A DNA stretch of 64,000 nt from Jeongeupia sp. USM3 (GCF_001808185.1 NZ_CP017668.1:2604001-2668000); one strand, 5' to 3'; shown: positions 18,280-27,523, numbered from the stretch's first letter. The notes: generated from the letters alone by a model not told the origin. A program made the numbers and translations.

Positions 18280-21200
18280 GTGAAACAGTTACTTGGCTTG
18301 GGCGTTGGCGGCGTGGTGCTGTTTTCCGGCGTCGCGGCTTCGTCCGCGCAGGCTGCCTGCAGCGCCACGGCACCGGCCAGCGGCGCCACGGTCAACTGCA
18401 GCGGCAACGACGTGTCGTCGGTCGCTGCACGTGCCGGCAGCACCGGCGTGACGATCGATCTCGATTCGACCGCGACCGGCAGCCTTTCCCGCTCCGGCAG
18501 CCCGGTGGCATTCAGCGTCGACACCGACAGCACGATCCGCAACGACGGCAGTGTTTCGCTCACCGGTGGCGGTGGCAGCGGCGGCAATCGCGGTGCGGTG
18601 CTGCTCGGTAGCGGCAATGGCAATCGCCTGAGCAATACCGGCACGGTGGGGACGACCGGCGCGTACAACGACGGCATGGCCGCCAACGGCAGCGGCAATA
18701 CGCTGACCAACAACGGTTCGATCACCACGACCGGCCCGAACGCCTACGGCATGACGGCGGCGTGGGGGCAGACCAATGCCGGCCAGTCGGGCAATACGCT
18801 GGTCAACACCGGCACGGTGTCGACGTCGGGCAGCAATGCACGGGCCATGTCGATCCTCGGCGGCAACGGTACGGTGCGCAACAGCGGCATGCTGTCGACG
18901 TCCGGCGCATCCAGCACGACCGTCTACATGCAGGGCAACAATGACACGCTGATCAATACCGGCACCATCACCGCGTCCGGCGCCGGCGCCGAGGCGGTGT
19001 TCTCGAACACGGTGGGGTCGAGCTTCACCGCCAGAATCGAGAATGGCACCGGCGGCCGGATCGTCAGCCAGAAAGGCATCGGCATCCGCACGCTCAACGG
19101 CAATACCACCATCGTCAACGCGGGGCTGGTGCAAAGCGACATCGGCAACGCCATTGCAATGGGGGCGGGCAACAACACGCTGATCCTGCAGACCGGTTCG
19201 CAGATCGTCGGCACCGCCGACGGCGGCGCCAACAACAATGAAGTGATCCTGCAGGGCAGCGGTACCGCGGCCAATGCCTTCAGCAACTTCCAGACCCTGC
19301 TGATGCAGGGTTCGGACTGGCAGTGGCAGGGCAGCGGCACGTTCACGCTGGCACACGTGCAAACCGGCACGCTGGACCTGACCGGAAAGCTCGGCGAGTC
19401 GGCCTCGGCCATCGTCGACGCCGGCGCAACGCTGCAGGCCAATGCGGGGAACCTGCCTGCGAATGTGAGCAACGACGGCCTGGTCCGTTTTGCGCAGGAT
19501 GTCGCCGGCAGCTATGGCGGGCGGATTTCGGGTGCGGGAGTCGTCGAAAAGACCGGCGCTGGCACGCTGACGCTGGCCGGCGGCAACAGTTATTCGGGCG
19601 GAACGATACTTGGCCAGGGCACGCTGGCAATCGGCGCGGACAGCGCGCTCGGCGCAGCCAGCGGGAAGCTGGACTTCAACGGCGGCACGCTGCAGCTGAA
19701 CCAGTCGCTCGACCTTGCCGGCACGCGCGCGATCACGCTGGATGGCGGTGGCGGCACCATCGATACGCAGGGTTATTCGTCGACCCTGGCACAGGGGATC
19801 ACCGGCAGCGGTGCGCTGACCAAGGCCGGCAGCGGCAGCCTGCTGCTCAACGGCGTCAGCAGTTACGCGGGGCCGACGACGGTGGCGGCCGGTACGCTGG
19901 CCGTCGGCGATGCCGCGCACACGAACGCGGCGATCGGCGGCGCCACCACCGTGGCTGCGGGCGCGACGCTCGGCGGTTATGGCCGTGTCGGCGGTGCGGT
20001 GAACAACAACGGGACGATCGCGGTCGCGAATGCGCTGTTCTCCTCGGGCGGCAACGGCGCGTTCACGATCAGCGGCGGCCTGGACAATGCCGGCGTCGTC
20101 CAGATCGGCGGCCAGGGCGTGGGCAACCGGCTCCATATCGTCGGCGACTATGTCGGGCGGGACGGCAGGATCGCGCTGAACACCCACGTGGCCGGCGACG
20201 GCGCGGCGTCCGACCGCCTCGTTGTCGACGGCGGGCGGGCGAGCGGGGCGACGACGCTCGCCGTCACCAATGTCGGCGGTGCCGGCGCCCAGACCGTCGG
20301 CGACGGCATCCAGCTGGTCCAGGCGGTCAACGGCGCGACCAGCGACGCGGGTGCGTTCCGGCTTGCCGCGCCGGTCAAGGCGGGTGCATTCGAGTACTAC
20401 CTGGCCAAGGGCGGCGTGAGCGACGGCACGGCCGGCAACTGGTATCTGCGCAACAGTGTCGCTGCGGAACCGCTGCCCGCCGAGCCGCCGGTCGCGGCGC
20501 CGGCGACTTCGCCGCCGCTGCCCGCGCCGCCGCCGGTCGGCGCCGACCCCATTCCGCTCTATCGTGCCGAGGTGCCGCTGTATGCGGCCGCGCCGGGCGT
20601 CGCCCGCGTGATCGGCATCATGCAGACCGACAACTTTCACGACCGCCAGGGCGAGCAATCGCTGCTTACCGAGGTCGGCAGTCTGCCGGCCGCCTGGGCG
20701 CGCGCCTGGGGGGCGCAGAGCGAGCTGAACCGGCAGGGTACGGTCGACCCGGCGTTCGACGGCTCGATCTACGGCACGCAGCTTGGCCAGGACCTGTATG
20801 CCGGCACCGACGGCCACCGCTACGGCGTGTTTCTCGGCTTCGCGCGCGCCAGCGGTGATGTCGACGGCTTTGCGCTCGGCACGCCAGAACTGGACGTCGG
20901 CCGGCTGGCGGTCAACGCCTACAGCGGCGGCGTGTACTGGACTCATGCCGGCCCGGGCGGCCGCTATGTCGATGCGCTGCTGATGGGCAGCTCGCTGAAC
21001 GTCGAACCCCGGTCGCGCGACGGCGTGACGGCATCGACACGCGGCAGGATGGTGACCGGCTCGATCGAAGCCGGGCTGCCGGTCGGCGGCGGCGAAGGCT
21101 GGGCCGTCGAGCCGCAGGCGCAACTGATCTGGCAGTACCTGTCGCTCAACGACCTGAACGACGGCATTTCCACGGTCGGTTTCAACGACGGCAATACCTT

Positions 21201-21498
21201 CGTCGGCCGGGTTGGCGCGCGCGTGCACGGGCGCTTCGACGCGCGGGGCGCACAATGGCAGCCGTATCTGCGGCTCAACGTGCTGCGCACCTTCGGCAGC
21301 GACGATACGGCGGCTTTCTCCGGCGGTACCGACATCGAGACGCAGGTCGGCCAGACCACCGGCCAGCTCGGCGCCGGCGTCGTGGCGAAGCTCGGCGCGT
21401 CGGCCAGCGCGTTCGTGTCGGTGAGCTGGCTGGCCAACCTCGGCGGCGAGCACCAGCGGCAGCTCGCCGGCAATGCCGGCGTCCGCTGGGCGTGGTGA
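18280..21498 (+). CDS. Type V autotransporter with beta-helix passenger
   Basis: 1072 residues from a GTG start at 18280, with GAGGGGG about eight bases upstream. A signal peptide covers residues 1-26 (ending SAQA). The passenger is Gly/Ser/Thr/Asn-rich, with many short repeats of the type N-T-G-T-V/I-x-T-S-G, typical of a right-handed beta-helix. Two autotransporter-associated repeats are visible, GAGTLTLAGGNSYSGGT near residue 425 and a second near 510. A Pro/Ala-rich hinge spans about 728-757. The C-terminal about 270 residues form the beta-barrel, ending in the aromatic signature GVRWAW. No protease or esterase catalytic motif is seen, so an adhesin or surface-structure role is likeliest. 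Confidence 0.88.
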   Translation: MKQLLGLGVGGVVLFSGVAASSAQAACSATAPASGATVNCSGNDVSSVAARAGSTGVTIDLDSTATGSLSRSGSPVAFSVDTDSTIRNDGSVSLTGGGGSGGNRGAVLLGSGNGNRLSNTGTVGTTGAYNDGMAANGSGNTLTNNGSITTTGPNAYGMTAAWGQTNAGQSGNTLVNTGTVSTSGSNARAMSILGGNGTVRNSGMLSTSGASSTTVYMQGNNDTLINTGTITASGAGAEAVFSNTVGSSFTARIENGTGGRIVSQKGIGIRTLNGNTTIVNAGLVQSDIGNAIAMGAGNNTLILQTGSQIVGTADGGANNNEVILQGSGTAANAFSNFQTLLMQGSDWQWQGSGTFTLAHVQTGTLDLTGKLGESASAIVDAGATLQANAGNLPANVSNDGLVRFAQDVAGSYGGRISGAGVVEKTGAGTLTLAGGNSYSGGTILGQGTLAIGADSALGAASGKLDFNGGTLQLNQSLDLAGTRAITLDGGGGTIDTQGYSSTLAQGITGSGALTKAGSGSLLLNGVSSYAGPTTVAAGTLAVGDAAHTNAAIGGATTVAAGATLGGYGRVGGAVNNNGTIAVANALFSSGGNGAFTISGGLDNAGVVQIGGQGVGNRLHIVGDYVGRDGRIALNTHVAGDGAASDRLVVDGGRASGATTLAVTNVGGAGAQTVGDGIQLVQAVNGATSDAGAFRLAAPVKAGAFEYYLAKGGVSDGTAGNWYLRNSVAAEPLPAEPPVAAPATSPPLPAPPPVGADPIPLYRAEVPLYAAAPGVARVIGIMQTDNFHDRQGEQSLLTEVGSLPAAWARAWGAQSELNRQGTVDPAFDGSIYGTQLGQDLYAGTDGHRYGVFLGFARASGDVDGFALGTPELDVGRLAVNAYSGGVYWTHAGPGGRYVDALLMGSSLNVEPRSRDGVTASTRGRMVTGSIEAGLPVGGGEGWAVEPQAQLIWQYLSLNDLNDGISTVGFNDGNTFVGRVGARVHGRFDARGAQWQPYLRLNVLRTFGSDDTAAFSGGTDIETQVGQTTGQLGAGVVAKLGASASAFVSVSWLANLGGEHQRQLAGNAGVRWAW

Positions 21499-21520
21499 GC
21501 CGCCCGCCCGGGGGGCCGGA

Positions 21521-22126
21521 TCAGTTGTGGATGTAACGCTCGAACACGGCGCTGAAGTCGCGCTGGGTGTGATGCACCTGGACCGCCTGGTTCAGGTTGT
21601 TGAGCAGGGCGTTGTACTGCTTGGCGACGGCCACCTCGTCGCCGTCGCCGATCTTGTACATGCCGGCGAGCGCGTCGAGCGCGTGCAGCGCGTGTCCGCG
21701 CGCCTGCTCGTCCTTGCGCTGCTGGTGGCTGATGCCGATCAGCGCCTTGTAGATGTCCTTGAGCGCTTCCAGATAGCCCTTTTTCACGTCGATGCTGAAC
21801 ACCGTCTCGCCGATGGTGAACTTGAGCTCGATGTCCAGATCGATGGTGCCGGCCGTCTCGATCGACACCGCGTCGATTCGCGCGTGCGCATAATCGTAGC
21901 GATGGATCGTGCGCTTGGACGACACCGCGGAATCACCGTCGACATGGATCAGGCCGAGATTGGTGAAGCAGTACTCGTCCTTCTTCGACTTGATCAGGAA
22001 AAAGATCTTTTCGCCGTCCTCATCGAACAGGTAGTCGTCGGCATCGACCTTGTCGTAATCGGCGGCGGCGACGATGACGCCGATATCGGACAGGCCGAGT
22101 GCTTCGGCGGCAAGTTTCTTGAACAT
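21521..22126 (-). CDS. Bacterial PH-domain protein, YvbH-like
   Basis: 201 residues from ATG 22126, chosen because AAGGA lies eight bases upstream; an ATG three codons earlier is possible. The N-terminal about 125 residues match the bacterial pleckstrin-homology family (DUF1696, e.g. Bacillus YvbH): LGLSDIGVIVAAADYDKVDA, DGEKIFFLIKSKKDEYCFTN, and AVSSKRTIHRYDY followed by ETAGTIDLDIELKFTIG. The C-terminal about 75 residues are helical and less conserved. There is no signal peptide, so it is cytoplasmic or membrane-peripheral. The biological role is not known. It converges on the autotransporter gene. Confidence 0.82.
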   Translation of the reverse strand: MFKKLAAEALGLSDIGVIVAAADYDKVDADDYLFDEDGEKIFFLIKSKKDEYCFTNLGLIHVDGDSAVSSKRTIHRYDYAHARIDAVSIETAGTIDLDIELKFTIGETVFSIDVKKGYLEALKDIYKALIGISHQQRKDEQARGHALHALDALAGMYKIGDGDEVAVAKQYNALLNNLNQAVQVHHTQRDFSAVFERYIHN

Positions 22127-22245
22127 GCTGGACATCCTTGAGTGGGGAGGGGGTGAATTGAAAATTGTAAGCGTGAGTAAAGCATAGTGCCAGTCGACAA
22201 AGCCGGCCGGGATGTCATGGCCGCGAATGGGCAACCGGAGCGCTC

Positions 22246-22635
22246 GTGCGTCCGGTGAGGCGGATTTGGGGCTATGTCTGGGCGGCGCCGTGTTCCTGCC
22301 TCGGGCTGGTGCTGGCGGTCGCGGTGCTGCTCGCCGGCGGAACGTTGGCGCGCCGGGCCGGCGTGCTCGAGGTTGCCTTGCGGCGCGACTCGCGACCGAC
22401 GCGGCTGCCCTTTGTCGCGATCACGCTGGGTCATGTGGTCGTCGGCATCGACCGCCCGACGCTGTGCCGGCTGCGCGCGCACGAACGGGTCCATGTCGGC
22501 CAGTACGAGCGCTGGGGCGCGCTGTTGCTGCTTGCGTACCCGCTCGCCAGTCTGCATGCATGGCTGCGCGGCCGGTGCCCTTACCTCGACAACCGCTTCG
22601 AGCGCGAAGCGCGCGAGCGGGGGGACGGGCGCTAG
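22246..22635 (+). CDS. Small membrane protein with HERVH motif (putative zinc site)
   Basis: 129 residues from a GTG at 22246, with GGAG five bases upstream. The N-terminus has a hydrophobic helix (about 10-32). The middle holds LGHVVVGIDRPTLCRLRAHE and then RVHVGQYERWG, i.e. an H-E-x-x-H sequence in a helix. A second hydrophobic stretch (LLLLAYPLASLHAWL) and PYLDNRFEREARE follow; the last segment could supply a third ligand. Similar R-A-H-E-R-V-H-V-x-Q-Y-E-R-W-G proteins occur in Gram-negative genomes without assigned function. A membrane-bound metallopeptidase is possible, but activity is unproven. Confidence 0.6.
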   Translation: MRPVRRIWGYVWAAPCSCLGLVLAVAVLLAGGTLARRAGVLEVALRRDSRPTRLPFVAITLGHVVVGIDRPTLCRLRAHERVHVGQYERWGALLLLAYPLASLHAWLRGRCPYLDNRFEREARERGDGR

Positions 22636-22704
22636 GGCCCGGCATCGCGCGCCTTGTGGCCGGCCTTCGGCACAGCGCGGTCGCGAAACGCGTGACGACA
22701 GGCC

Positions 22705-23193
22705 CTAGAGCGCCTCCTGCCACGTCAGCCAGACCCGCAGGTCGAATTCCAGTTGGTGGTAATCCGGCTCCATATGGCAGCACAGCTGGTAGAAGGCCTT
22801 GTTGTGGTCCTTCTCCTTCAGGTGCGCCAGTTCGTGCGCGACGATCATCGACAGGAATTCGCCCGGTGCGTCGCGAAACAGCGTGGCGATGCGGATTTCG
22901 TTCTTGCGCTTGAGCTTGCCGCCCTGCACCCGGCTGGCGAAGGTGTTGGTGCCGAGCGTGCCGGCCAAGAGGCCGAGCGCGTTGTCGTACTGGATTTTGG
23001 CGAGCGGCGGGGCGTTCTTCAGGTAGCGCTGCTTGCGCTCGTTCACGTAGTCGTACAGCGCGCGGTCGGTCTGGACCGGGTTGCGTTGCGGGTACTTTCG
23101 CTCGAGCCTGATGCCGAGTTCGCCCGAGTCGAGCAGGGCGCCGACCTGGTCGACCAGATGCGCGGGATAGCCGGCGAGGAAAGGGAAGTCCAT
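22705..23193 (-). CDS. YgjP-like metallopeptidase-domain protein
   Basis: 162 residues. The zinc-binding motif HELAHLKEKDHNKAFY (H-E-x-x-H plus the downstream His) matches the YgjP/DUF45 (WLM-like) group of metal-dependent hydrolases. Upstream, LAKIQYDNALG and TFASRVQGGKLKRKNEIRIA form the strands leading to the active-site helix. There is no signal peptide, so it should be cytoplasmic. The substrate is unknown. It converges on the HERVH-motif gene, 69 bp away, with an inverted GGGCC/GGCCC repeat between the two ends. Confidence 0.8.
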   Translation of the reverse strand: MDFPFLAGYPAHLVDQVGALLDSGELGIRLERKYPQRNPVQTDRALYDYVNERKQRYLKNAPPLAKIQYDNALGLLAGTLGTNTFASRVQGGKLKRKNEIRIATLFRDAPGEFLSMIVAHELAHLKEKDHNKAFYQLCCHMEPDYHQLEFDLRVWLTWQEAL

Positions 23194-23341
23194 CCGCCGA
23201 TTCTACCTGCTGCCCGCCGGTGCCGGTTCGAGCGGCAGACCGGCCATCCGGCGTGAATCCTTGCCCGGGCCGGTGGCGGCCCGCCAGCCCTTGCAGGGCA
23301 TCCGGTACAATGACGGGTTTTACGCCGTCCCTGCGCCTGCC

Positions 23342-24967
23342 ATGTTGCGACTCACCGAAATCAAGCTGCCCCTGAACCACGCCGAGGACGAGCTGCGCGC
23401 CGCCGTGCTCGCCAAGCTGGGGATCAAGCCGGCCGATCTCGTCGGTTTCACCGTGTTCCAGCGGGCGTACGACGCGCGCAAGAAGGCGAACATCCTGCTG
23501 GTCTACTCGCTCGATTGCGAGCTCCGCAACGAGGCGGCACTGCTCAAGCGCTTTGCCAGCGACCGCAATGTGCAGCCGACGCCGGATATGGCCTACCGCT
23601 TTGTCGCGCAGGCACCGGCGAACATCCCGAAGCGGCCGCTGGTCGTCGGCTTCGGCCCCTGCGGCTTGTTCGCGGCGCTGGTGCTGGCGCAGATGGGTTT
23701 CCGGCCCGTCGTGCTCGAGCGCGGCAAGGCGGTGCGCGAGCGCACCAAGGACACCTGGGGACTGTGGCGCAAGCGCGAGCTGAACCCCGATTCGAACGTG
23801 CAGTTCGGCGAAGGTGGCGCCGGCACGTTCTCGGACGGCAAGCTCTACAGCCAGATCCGCGATCCGCGCTTCCTCGGCCGCAAGGTGATCAAGGAGTTCG
23901 TCGAGGCCGGCGCACCCGAGGAGATCAGCTACGTCAGCAAGCCGCACATTGGCACGTTCCGGCTGGTGAGCATGATCGAGCAGATGCGCGAGAAGATCAT
24001 CGCGCTCGGCGGCGAGATCCGCTTCAACAGCCGGGTTCAGGATCTGATCCTCGAACCGGCGGGGGACGACCAGCGGCAGATCCGCGGCGTCGTGCTTGCC
24101 GACGGCTCGACGATCGAGTCGGATCACGTGGTGCTGGCGCTCGGTCACAGTGCGCGCGACACCTTCGAGATGCTGCACGGCCACGGCGTGTTCATGGAAG
24201 CCAAGCCCTTCTCGGTCGGCTTCCGGATCGAACACCCGCAATCGGTGATCGACGCCGCGCGCTTCGGTCCGAACGCCGGCAACCCGATTCTCGGCGCCGC
24301 CGATTACAAGCTGGTGCATCACGCCAGCAACGGCCGTACCGTCTACAGCTTCTGCATGTGCCCCGGCGGCACCGTCGTCGCCGCAACGAGCGAGGAAGGC
24401 CGCGTCGTCACCAACGGCATGAGCCAGTATTCGCGCAACGAGCGCAACGCCAACTCGGGCTTCGTCGTCGGCATCGACCCGCGCGACTATCCGGGCGACG
24501 TGCTGGCCGGGATCGAGTTCCAGCGCCAGCTCGAAGCCAGGGCCTTCGTCGTCGGCGGCAGCAACTACAACGCCCCGGCGCAGCTGGTCGGTGACTTCCT
24601 TGAAGGTCGCGCATCGACCGAGGCCGGCTCGGTGGCGCCGTCGTACACGCCGGGCGTGACGTGGACCGATCTGGCGCAGACGCTGCCGGCGTACGCGATC
24701 GAGGCGATGCGCGAGGCGATCCCGGCGTTCGAGCGGCAGATCAAGGGTTACTCGATGGCCGACGCGGTACTGACCGGTGTCGAAACGCGCACCAGCGCGC
24801 CGCTGCGCATCACCCGCGGCAAAGAGAACTATCAGAGCCTGAACGTGCGCGGTCTGTTCCCCGCCGGCGAAGGCGCCGGTTACGCCGGCGGCATCCTCTC
24901 GGCCGGCGTCGACGGTATCGAGGTCGCAGAAGCGGTCGCGCTGGCAATGACCGGAGCACAGCGATGA
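23342..24967 (+). CDS. FAD-dependent dehydrogenase (COG2509-type)
   Basis: 541 residues from ATG 23342. An N-terminal about 90-residue domain with the K-x-x-D-x-x-G-F-x-V-F-x-R-A-Y-D-A-R-K-K pattern precedes the FAD-binding fold, whose dinucleotide motif reads VVGFGPCGLFAALVLAQMG. Family landmarks follow: NVQFGEGGAGTFSDGKLYSQ, CMCPGGTVVAATSEEG and the C-terminal FAD-contact LFPAGEGAGYAGGILSAGVD. This matches uncharacterised NAD(P)/FAD dehydrogenases of the COG2509 group; the electron acceptor and substrate are unknown. The stop codon overlaps the start of the next gene (ATGA), which implies translational coupling to a flavin-reductase-like protein. Confidence 0.88.
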   Translation: MLRLTEIKLPLNHAEDELRAAVLAKLGIKPADLVGFTVFQRAYDARKKANILLVYSLDCELRNEAALLKRFASDRNVQPTPDMAYRFVAQAPANIPKRPLVVGFGPCGLFAALVLAQMGFRPVVLERGKAVRERTKDTWGLWRKRELNPDSNVQFGEGGAGTFSDGKLYSQIRDPRFLGRKVIKEFVEAGAPEEISYVSKPHIGTFRLVSMIEQMREKIIALGGEIRFNSRVQDLILEPAGDDQRQIRGVVLADGSTIESDHVVLALGHSARDTFEMLHGHGVFMEAKPFSVGFRIEHPQSVIDAARFGPNAGNPILGAADYKLVHHASNGRTVYSFCMCPGGTVVAATSEEGRVVTNGMSQYSRNERNANSGFVVGIDPRDYPGDVLAGIEFQRQLEARAFVVGGSNYNAPAQLVGDFLEGRASTEAGSVAPSYTPGVTWTDLAQTLPAYAIEAMREAIPAFERQIKGYSMADAVLTGVETRTSAPLRITRGKENYQSLNVRGLFPAGEGAGYAGGILSAGVDGIEVAEAVALAMTGAQR

Positions 24968-25551
24968 ACGCCGCAGCCGTAGTGCCGCAGCCCGTTCCGC
25001 TGGGGGACGCTTACAAACTGCTCACCCACGGCCCGACGGTGCTGGTCAGCAGCGCGCATGGCGACGCGCGCAACGTGATGACCGCGGCGTGGAACACCGT
25101 GCTCGATTTCGATCCGCCCAAGCTCGTCATCGTCATCGACAAGCACACGTACAGCCGCGGGCTGATCGAAGCCAGCGGCGAGCTGGCGGTGCAGGTGCCG
25201 ACGCGCGACCAGGCGGCGCTGGCCTATGCGCTCGGCAACGAATCGGGCCGCGACGGCGACAAGTTTGCCCGCCACGGCATCACCACCTTTGCCGGCAGCA
25301 AGGTTGCCGCGCCGCTGCTCGAAGGCTGCCATGCGTGGCTCGAGTGCCGGGTGATCCCGGAACCGCACAACCAGCAGACCTACGACCTGTTCATCGTCGA
25401 AGTCGTCGCCGCGTGGGCCAACCCGGAGGTGTACCGCGACGGCCGCTGGCTGGATGCGCCGGAGCAGCCGGGCAGCATCCACCACGTTGCCGGCGGCGCG
25501 TTCTTCGAGGCCGGCGGCATGTTCAGCGTCACCGGTGAAATGCTCGGCTGA
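24964..25551 (+). CDS. Flavin-reductase-like FMN-binding protein
   Basis: 195 residues; the ATG at 24964 overlaps the upstream TGA by the ATGA arrangement, so the two genes form a coupled pair. Features of the flavin-reductase-like split barrel are visible: VLVSSAHGDARNVMTAAWNT, DFDPPKLVIVIDKHTYSRGL and the strand with ECRVIPEP. Such proteins bind FMN and either reduce flavin with NAD(P)H or act as flavin-binding redox partners. Coupling to a FAD dehydrogenase suggests the two act together or share a flavin pool (inference). It is cytoplasmic, with no signal peptide. Confidence 0.85.
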   Translation: MNAAAVVPQPVPLGDAYKLLTHGPTVLVSSAHGDARNVMTAAWNTVLDFDPPKLVIVIDKHTYSRGLIEASGELAVQVPTRDQAALAYALGNESGRDGDKFARHGITTFAGSKVAAPLLEGCHAWLECRVIPEPHNQQTYDLFIVEVVAAWANPEVYRDGRWLDAPEQPGSIHHVAGGAFFEAGGMFSVTGEMLG

Positions 25552-25657
25552 TTGCCACCTGCGATTGTCATTGCGCACAGTCGCGCTGCGGATCGGTTCT
25601 ACCCGGGTGTGATGTGGCTGCTTATCGTTGGCGCATTCCAACGACAAGGAGACGACG

Positions 25658-26392
25658 ATGGCATGGAACAGGTGGATGGTGGCGCTGGTGATCGCCACCG
25701 CGAGCGGTAGCGCGGTCGCGGCGAAGGCGCCCAAGCAGAAAGCACCGGCGCAGGCCGAGGCGCCGAAACCGTATACCGTCGTGTCGTTCACGACCGACGA
25801 CGGCATCCGGCTCGCTGGCCGGCGTTACGGCAAGGGCGATGCGTGGATCATCCTCTCGCATCAGGCCAACCGCGATCAGGCAAGCTGGGAAGACTTCGCA
25901 GCCGCGCTCGCCAAAGACGGCTACACGGTGCTCAGTTACGACTTCCGCGGCTACGGCCAGTCGCAGGGCAGGCAGGCACCGGCGCAGGCCGGCCAGGACC
26001 TGAACGCTGCGCTGGCCTATGCGCGTGCGCAGGGCGCGCAGCGCCTCGGCCTGGTCGGCGCGAGCATGGGCGCCATGGCGACGGTGCCGGCGGCACTCGA
26101 GGCCTCGCCGCAGGCGGTGGTGCTGCTGTCGATCGCGCCGGCCTACGGCAGTCTGGCGGTCAGTGACGACGCCTTGAAGGCGCTGGCGGTGCCCAGGCTG
26201 TTCGTCAGTGCCAGGTACGACAGCTCGCACGCCGATTCCGAACGCATGGCCGCAGCCGCCGGCGTTGCCGACACGCTGATCGTGTCGAAAGGCGGTGGCC
26301 ATGGTGTCGACATCTTCGGCAGCGCCGATGGCGCGGCGATCCGGCAGCAGGTCGTTGTTTTCCTCGAGACCAACGTGCCGCCGGCAAAGTAA
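25658..26392 (+). CDS. Secreted alpha/beta hydrolase
   Basis: 244 residues from ATG 25658, with AAGGAG at proper spacing. A signal peptide covers about residues 1-22 (ending AVAA), followed by a Lys/Ala/Pro/Gln-rich spacer. The alpha/beta-hydrolase fold shows the oxyanion segment LSHQANRDQ, the nucleophile elbow GASMG (Ser near residue 140), an acid candidate in SARYDSSHAD and the catalytic His in GGGHGVDIF. It should act in the periplasm as an esterase or related hydrolase; the substrate is unknown. It stands alone and is followed by a terminator. Confidence 0.82.
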   Translation: MAWNRWMVALVIATASGSAVAAKAPKQKAPAQAEAPKPYTVVSFTTDDGIRLAGRRYGKGDAWIILSHQANRDQASWEDFAAALAKDGYTVLSYDFRGYGQSQGRQAPAQAGQDLNAALAYARAQGAQRLGLVGASMGAMATVPAALEASPQAVVLLSIAPAYGSLAVSDDALKALAVPRLFVSARYDSSHADSERMAAAAGVADTLIVSKGGGHGVDIFGSADGAAIRQQVVVFLETNVPPAK

Positions 26393-26415
26393 ACGCCGCG
26401 TTACCGCCACACAGA

Positions 26416-26440
26416 AAAGGCCGCGGGGCGGCCTTTCTCT
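26416..26440. terminator. Intrinsic terminator
   Basis: AAAGGCCGC (26416-26424) pairs with GCGGCCTTT (26428-26436). The T-tract is short and interrupted (TTTCTCT). It lies between convergent genes. Confidence 0.7.
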
Positions 26441-26506
26441 ATTGAAGCGGCTGGCAAAGCGTAGCGGGGCAAGGCGTGCAAGTACAGCCAGTAGGCCAGC
26501 CGCGGG

Positions 26507-27523
26507 TCAGACGCGCAGCAGCGCGATCTTCAGCGGCGGCTTGCCGTCCGGGCTCGGGAAGTCGGCCTCGGGCGCGATCCATTCGACGTCACGGATCGTC
26601 CGGTCGACCTTCTTCGCGCTGCGCTGCATCTGGTCGAGCCAGGCGTCGCGGTCGACCGAGGCGACGTTGTTGCAGCAGACCAGCGTGCCGCCCTCGGCGG
26701 TCGACAGCAGCGCCGGCTTGAACAGTGCCGAGTAGTCGTTGACGAGGTCGACGACGCCGAAAATGCCCTTCGAGTAACGCGGCGGGTCGAGAAAGACCAG
26801 ATCGAACGCGGTCTTTTCCAGCTTCGGGAACGGCGGCAGGCGCTTGCCGCGCACGACGCGCGGCTGGCCGAGGCCCGAATACTGGCGCAGCGCGGCGAAC
26901 GCGTCGCACTGCACATAGCGCAGGGTGTGGCCGAGGCCGTTGAGGCGCGAGTTCTCCTTGCCGACCAAGAGGCTCGATTCGGCGAAATCGACGTTGGTGA
27001 CGAGCGATGCGCCGGCCTTGGCCGCGGCGATGCCGACGCCGCAGGTGTAGGCGAACAGGTTGAGCACGTTCTTGCCCTTGGCTTCCTGCAGCACCCGGCG
27101 GCGGCCGGCGCGCAGGTCGAGGAACAGCCACGGGTCCTGGCCGGCGTGGCGTGCCTGGAAGCGGTAGTTGACGCCGATTTCCTGCGCAACGCGCGGTTCG
27201 GTCGCGATCTCGAGCTGCTCGGTCGAGAGCTTGTTGGCAATGCGCGAATTGGGCTGGCTGCGGTCGTTCCAGATCAGCGGCAGGCCCGGGTAGCGGCGAT
27301 CGTAGAACGTTTCGATTGCCGCGAGTTCGTCGGCTTCGAGCGCTTCGTGGAAGCTCTGCACCAGGATCAGGTCGCCGTAACGGTCGACGGTCAGTCCCGG
27401 CTCGCCTTCGACGCTGCCGTGGAACAGCCGGTAGGCGTCGGTTTTTTCGGCGTGGAGCTTGGCAATCAGGTCGCCGCGGGCGTCGAGCGCGGCGGCGAGC
27501 AGGTCGGTCAGGGACGATGACAT
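26507..27523 (-). CDS. SAM-dependent RNA methyltransferase, RlmI/RlmK-like
   Basis: 338 residues from ATG 27523; the ribosome site is weak. The N-terminal part contains GSVEGEPGLTVDRYGDLILV, the linker seen in RlmI-type enzymes after the PUA domain, but the PUA domain itself is short or missing. The Rossmann-fold part has the SAM motif NVLNLFAYTCGVGIAAAKAG, then NVDFAESSL, and the motif IV DPPRYSKG (D-P-P-x-Y). An NNVASVD segment follows. These enzymes methylate cytosine or guanine in 23S rRNA. The exact base cannot be assigned because the protein is about 60 residues shorter than E. coli RlmI. Confidence 0.8.
   Translation of the reverse strand: MSSSLTDLLAAALDARGDLIAKLHAEKTDAYRLFHGSVEGEPGLTVDRYGDLILVQSFHEALEADELAAIETFYDRRYPGLPLIWNDRSQPNSRIANKLSTEQLEIATEPRVAQEIGVNYRFQARHAGQDPWLFLDLRAGRRRVLQEAKGKNVLNLFAYTCGVGIAAAKAGASLVTNVDFAESSLLVGKENSRLNGLGHTLRYVQCDAFAALRQYSGLGQPRVVRGKRLPPFPKLEKTAFDLVFLDPPRYSKGIFGVVDLVNDYSALFKPALLSTAEGGTLVCCNNVASVDRDAWLDQMQRSAKKVDRTIRDVEWIAPEADFPSPDGKPPLKIALLRV

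Noticed and set aside
18289..21453. 1054-codon open frame antisense to the autotransporter
   Set aside because: A shadow of a G+C-rich repetitive gene; the product is Arg/Ala-rich without domains, while the plus-strand protein has a signal peptide, repeats and barrel.
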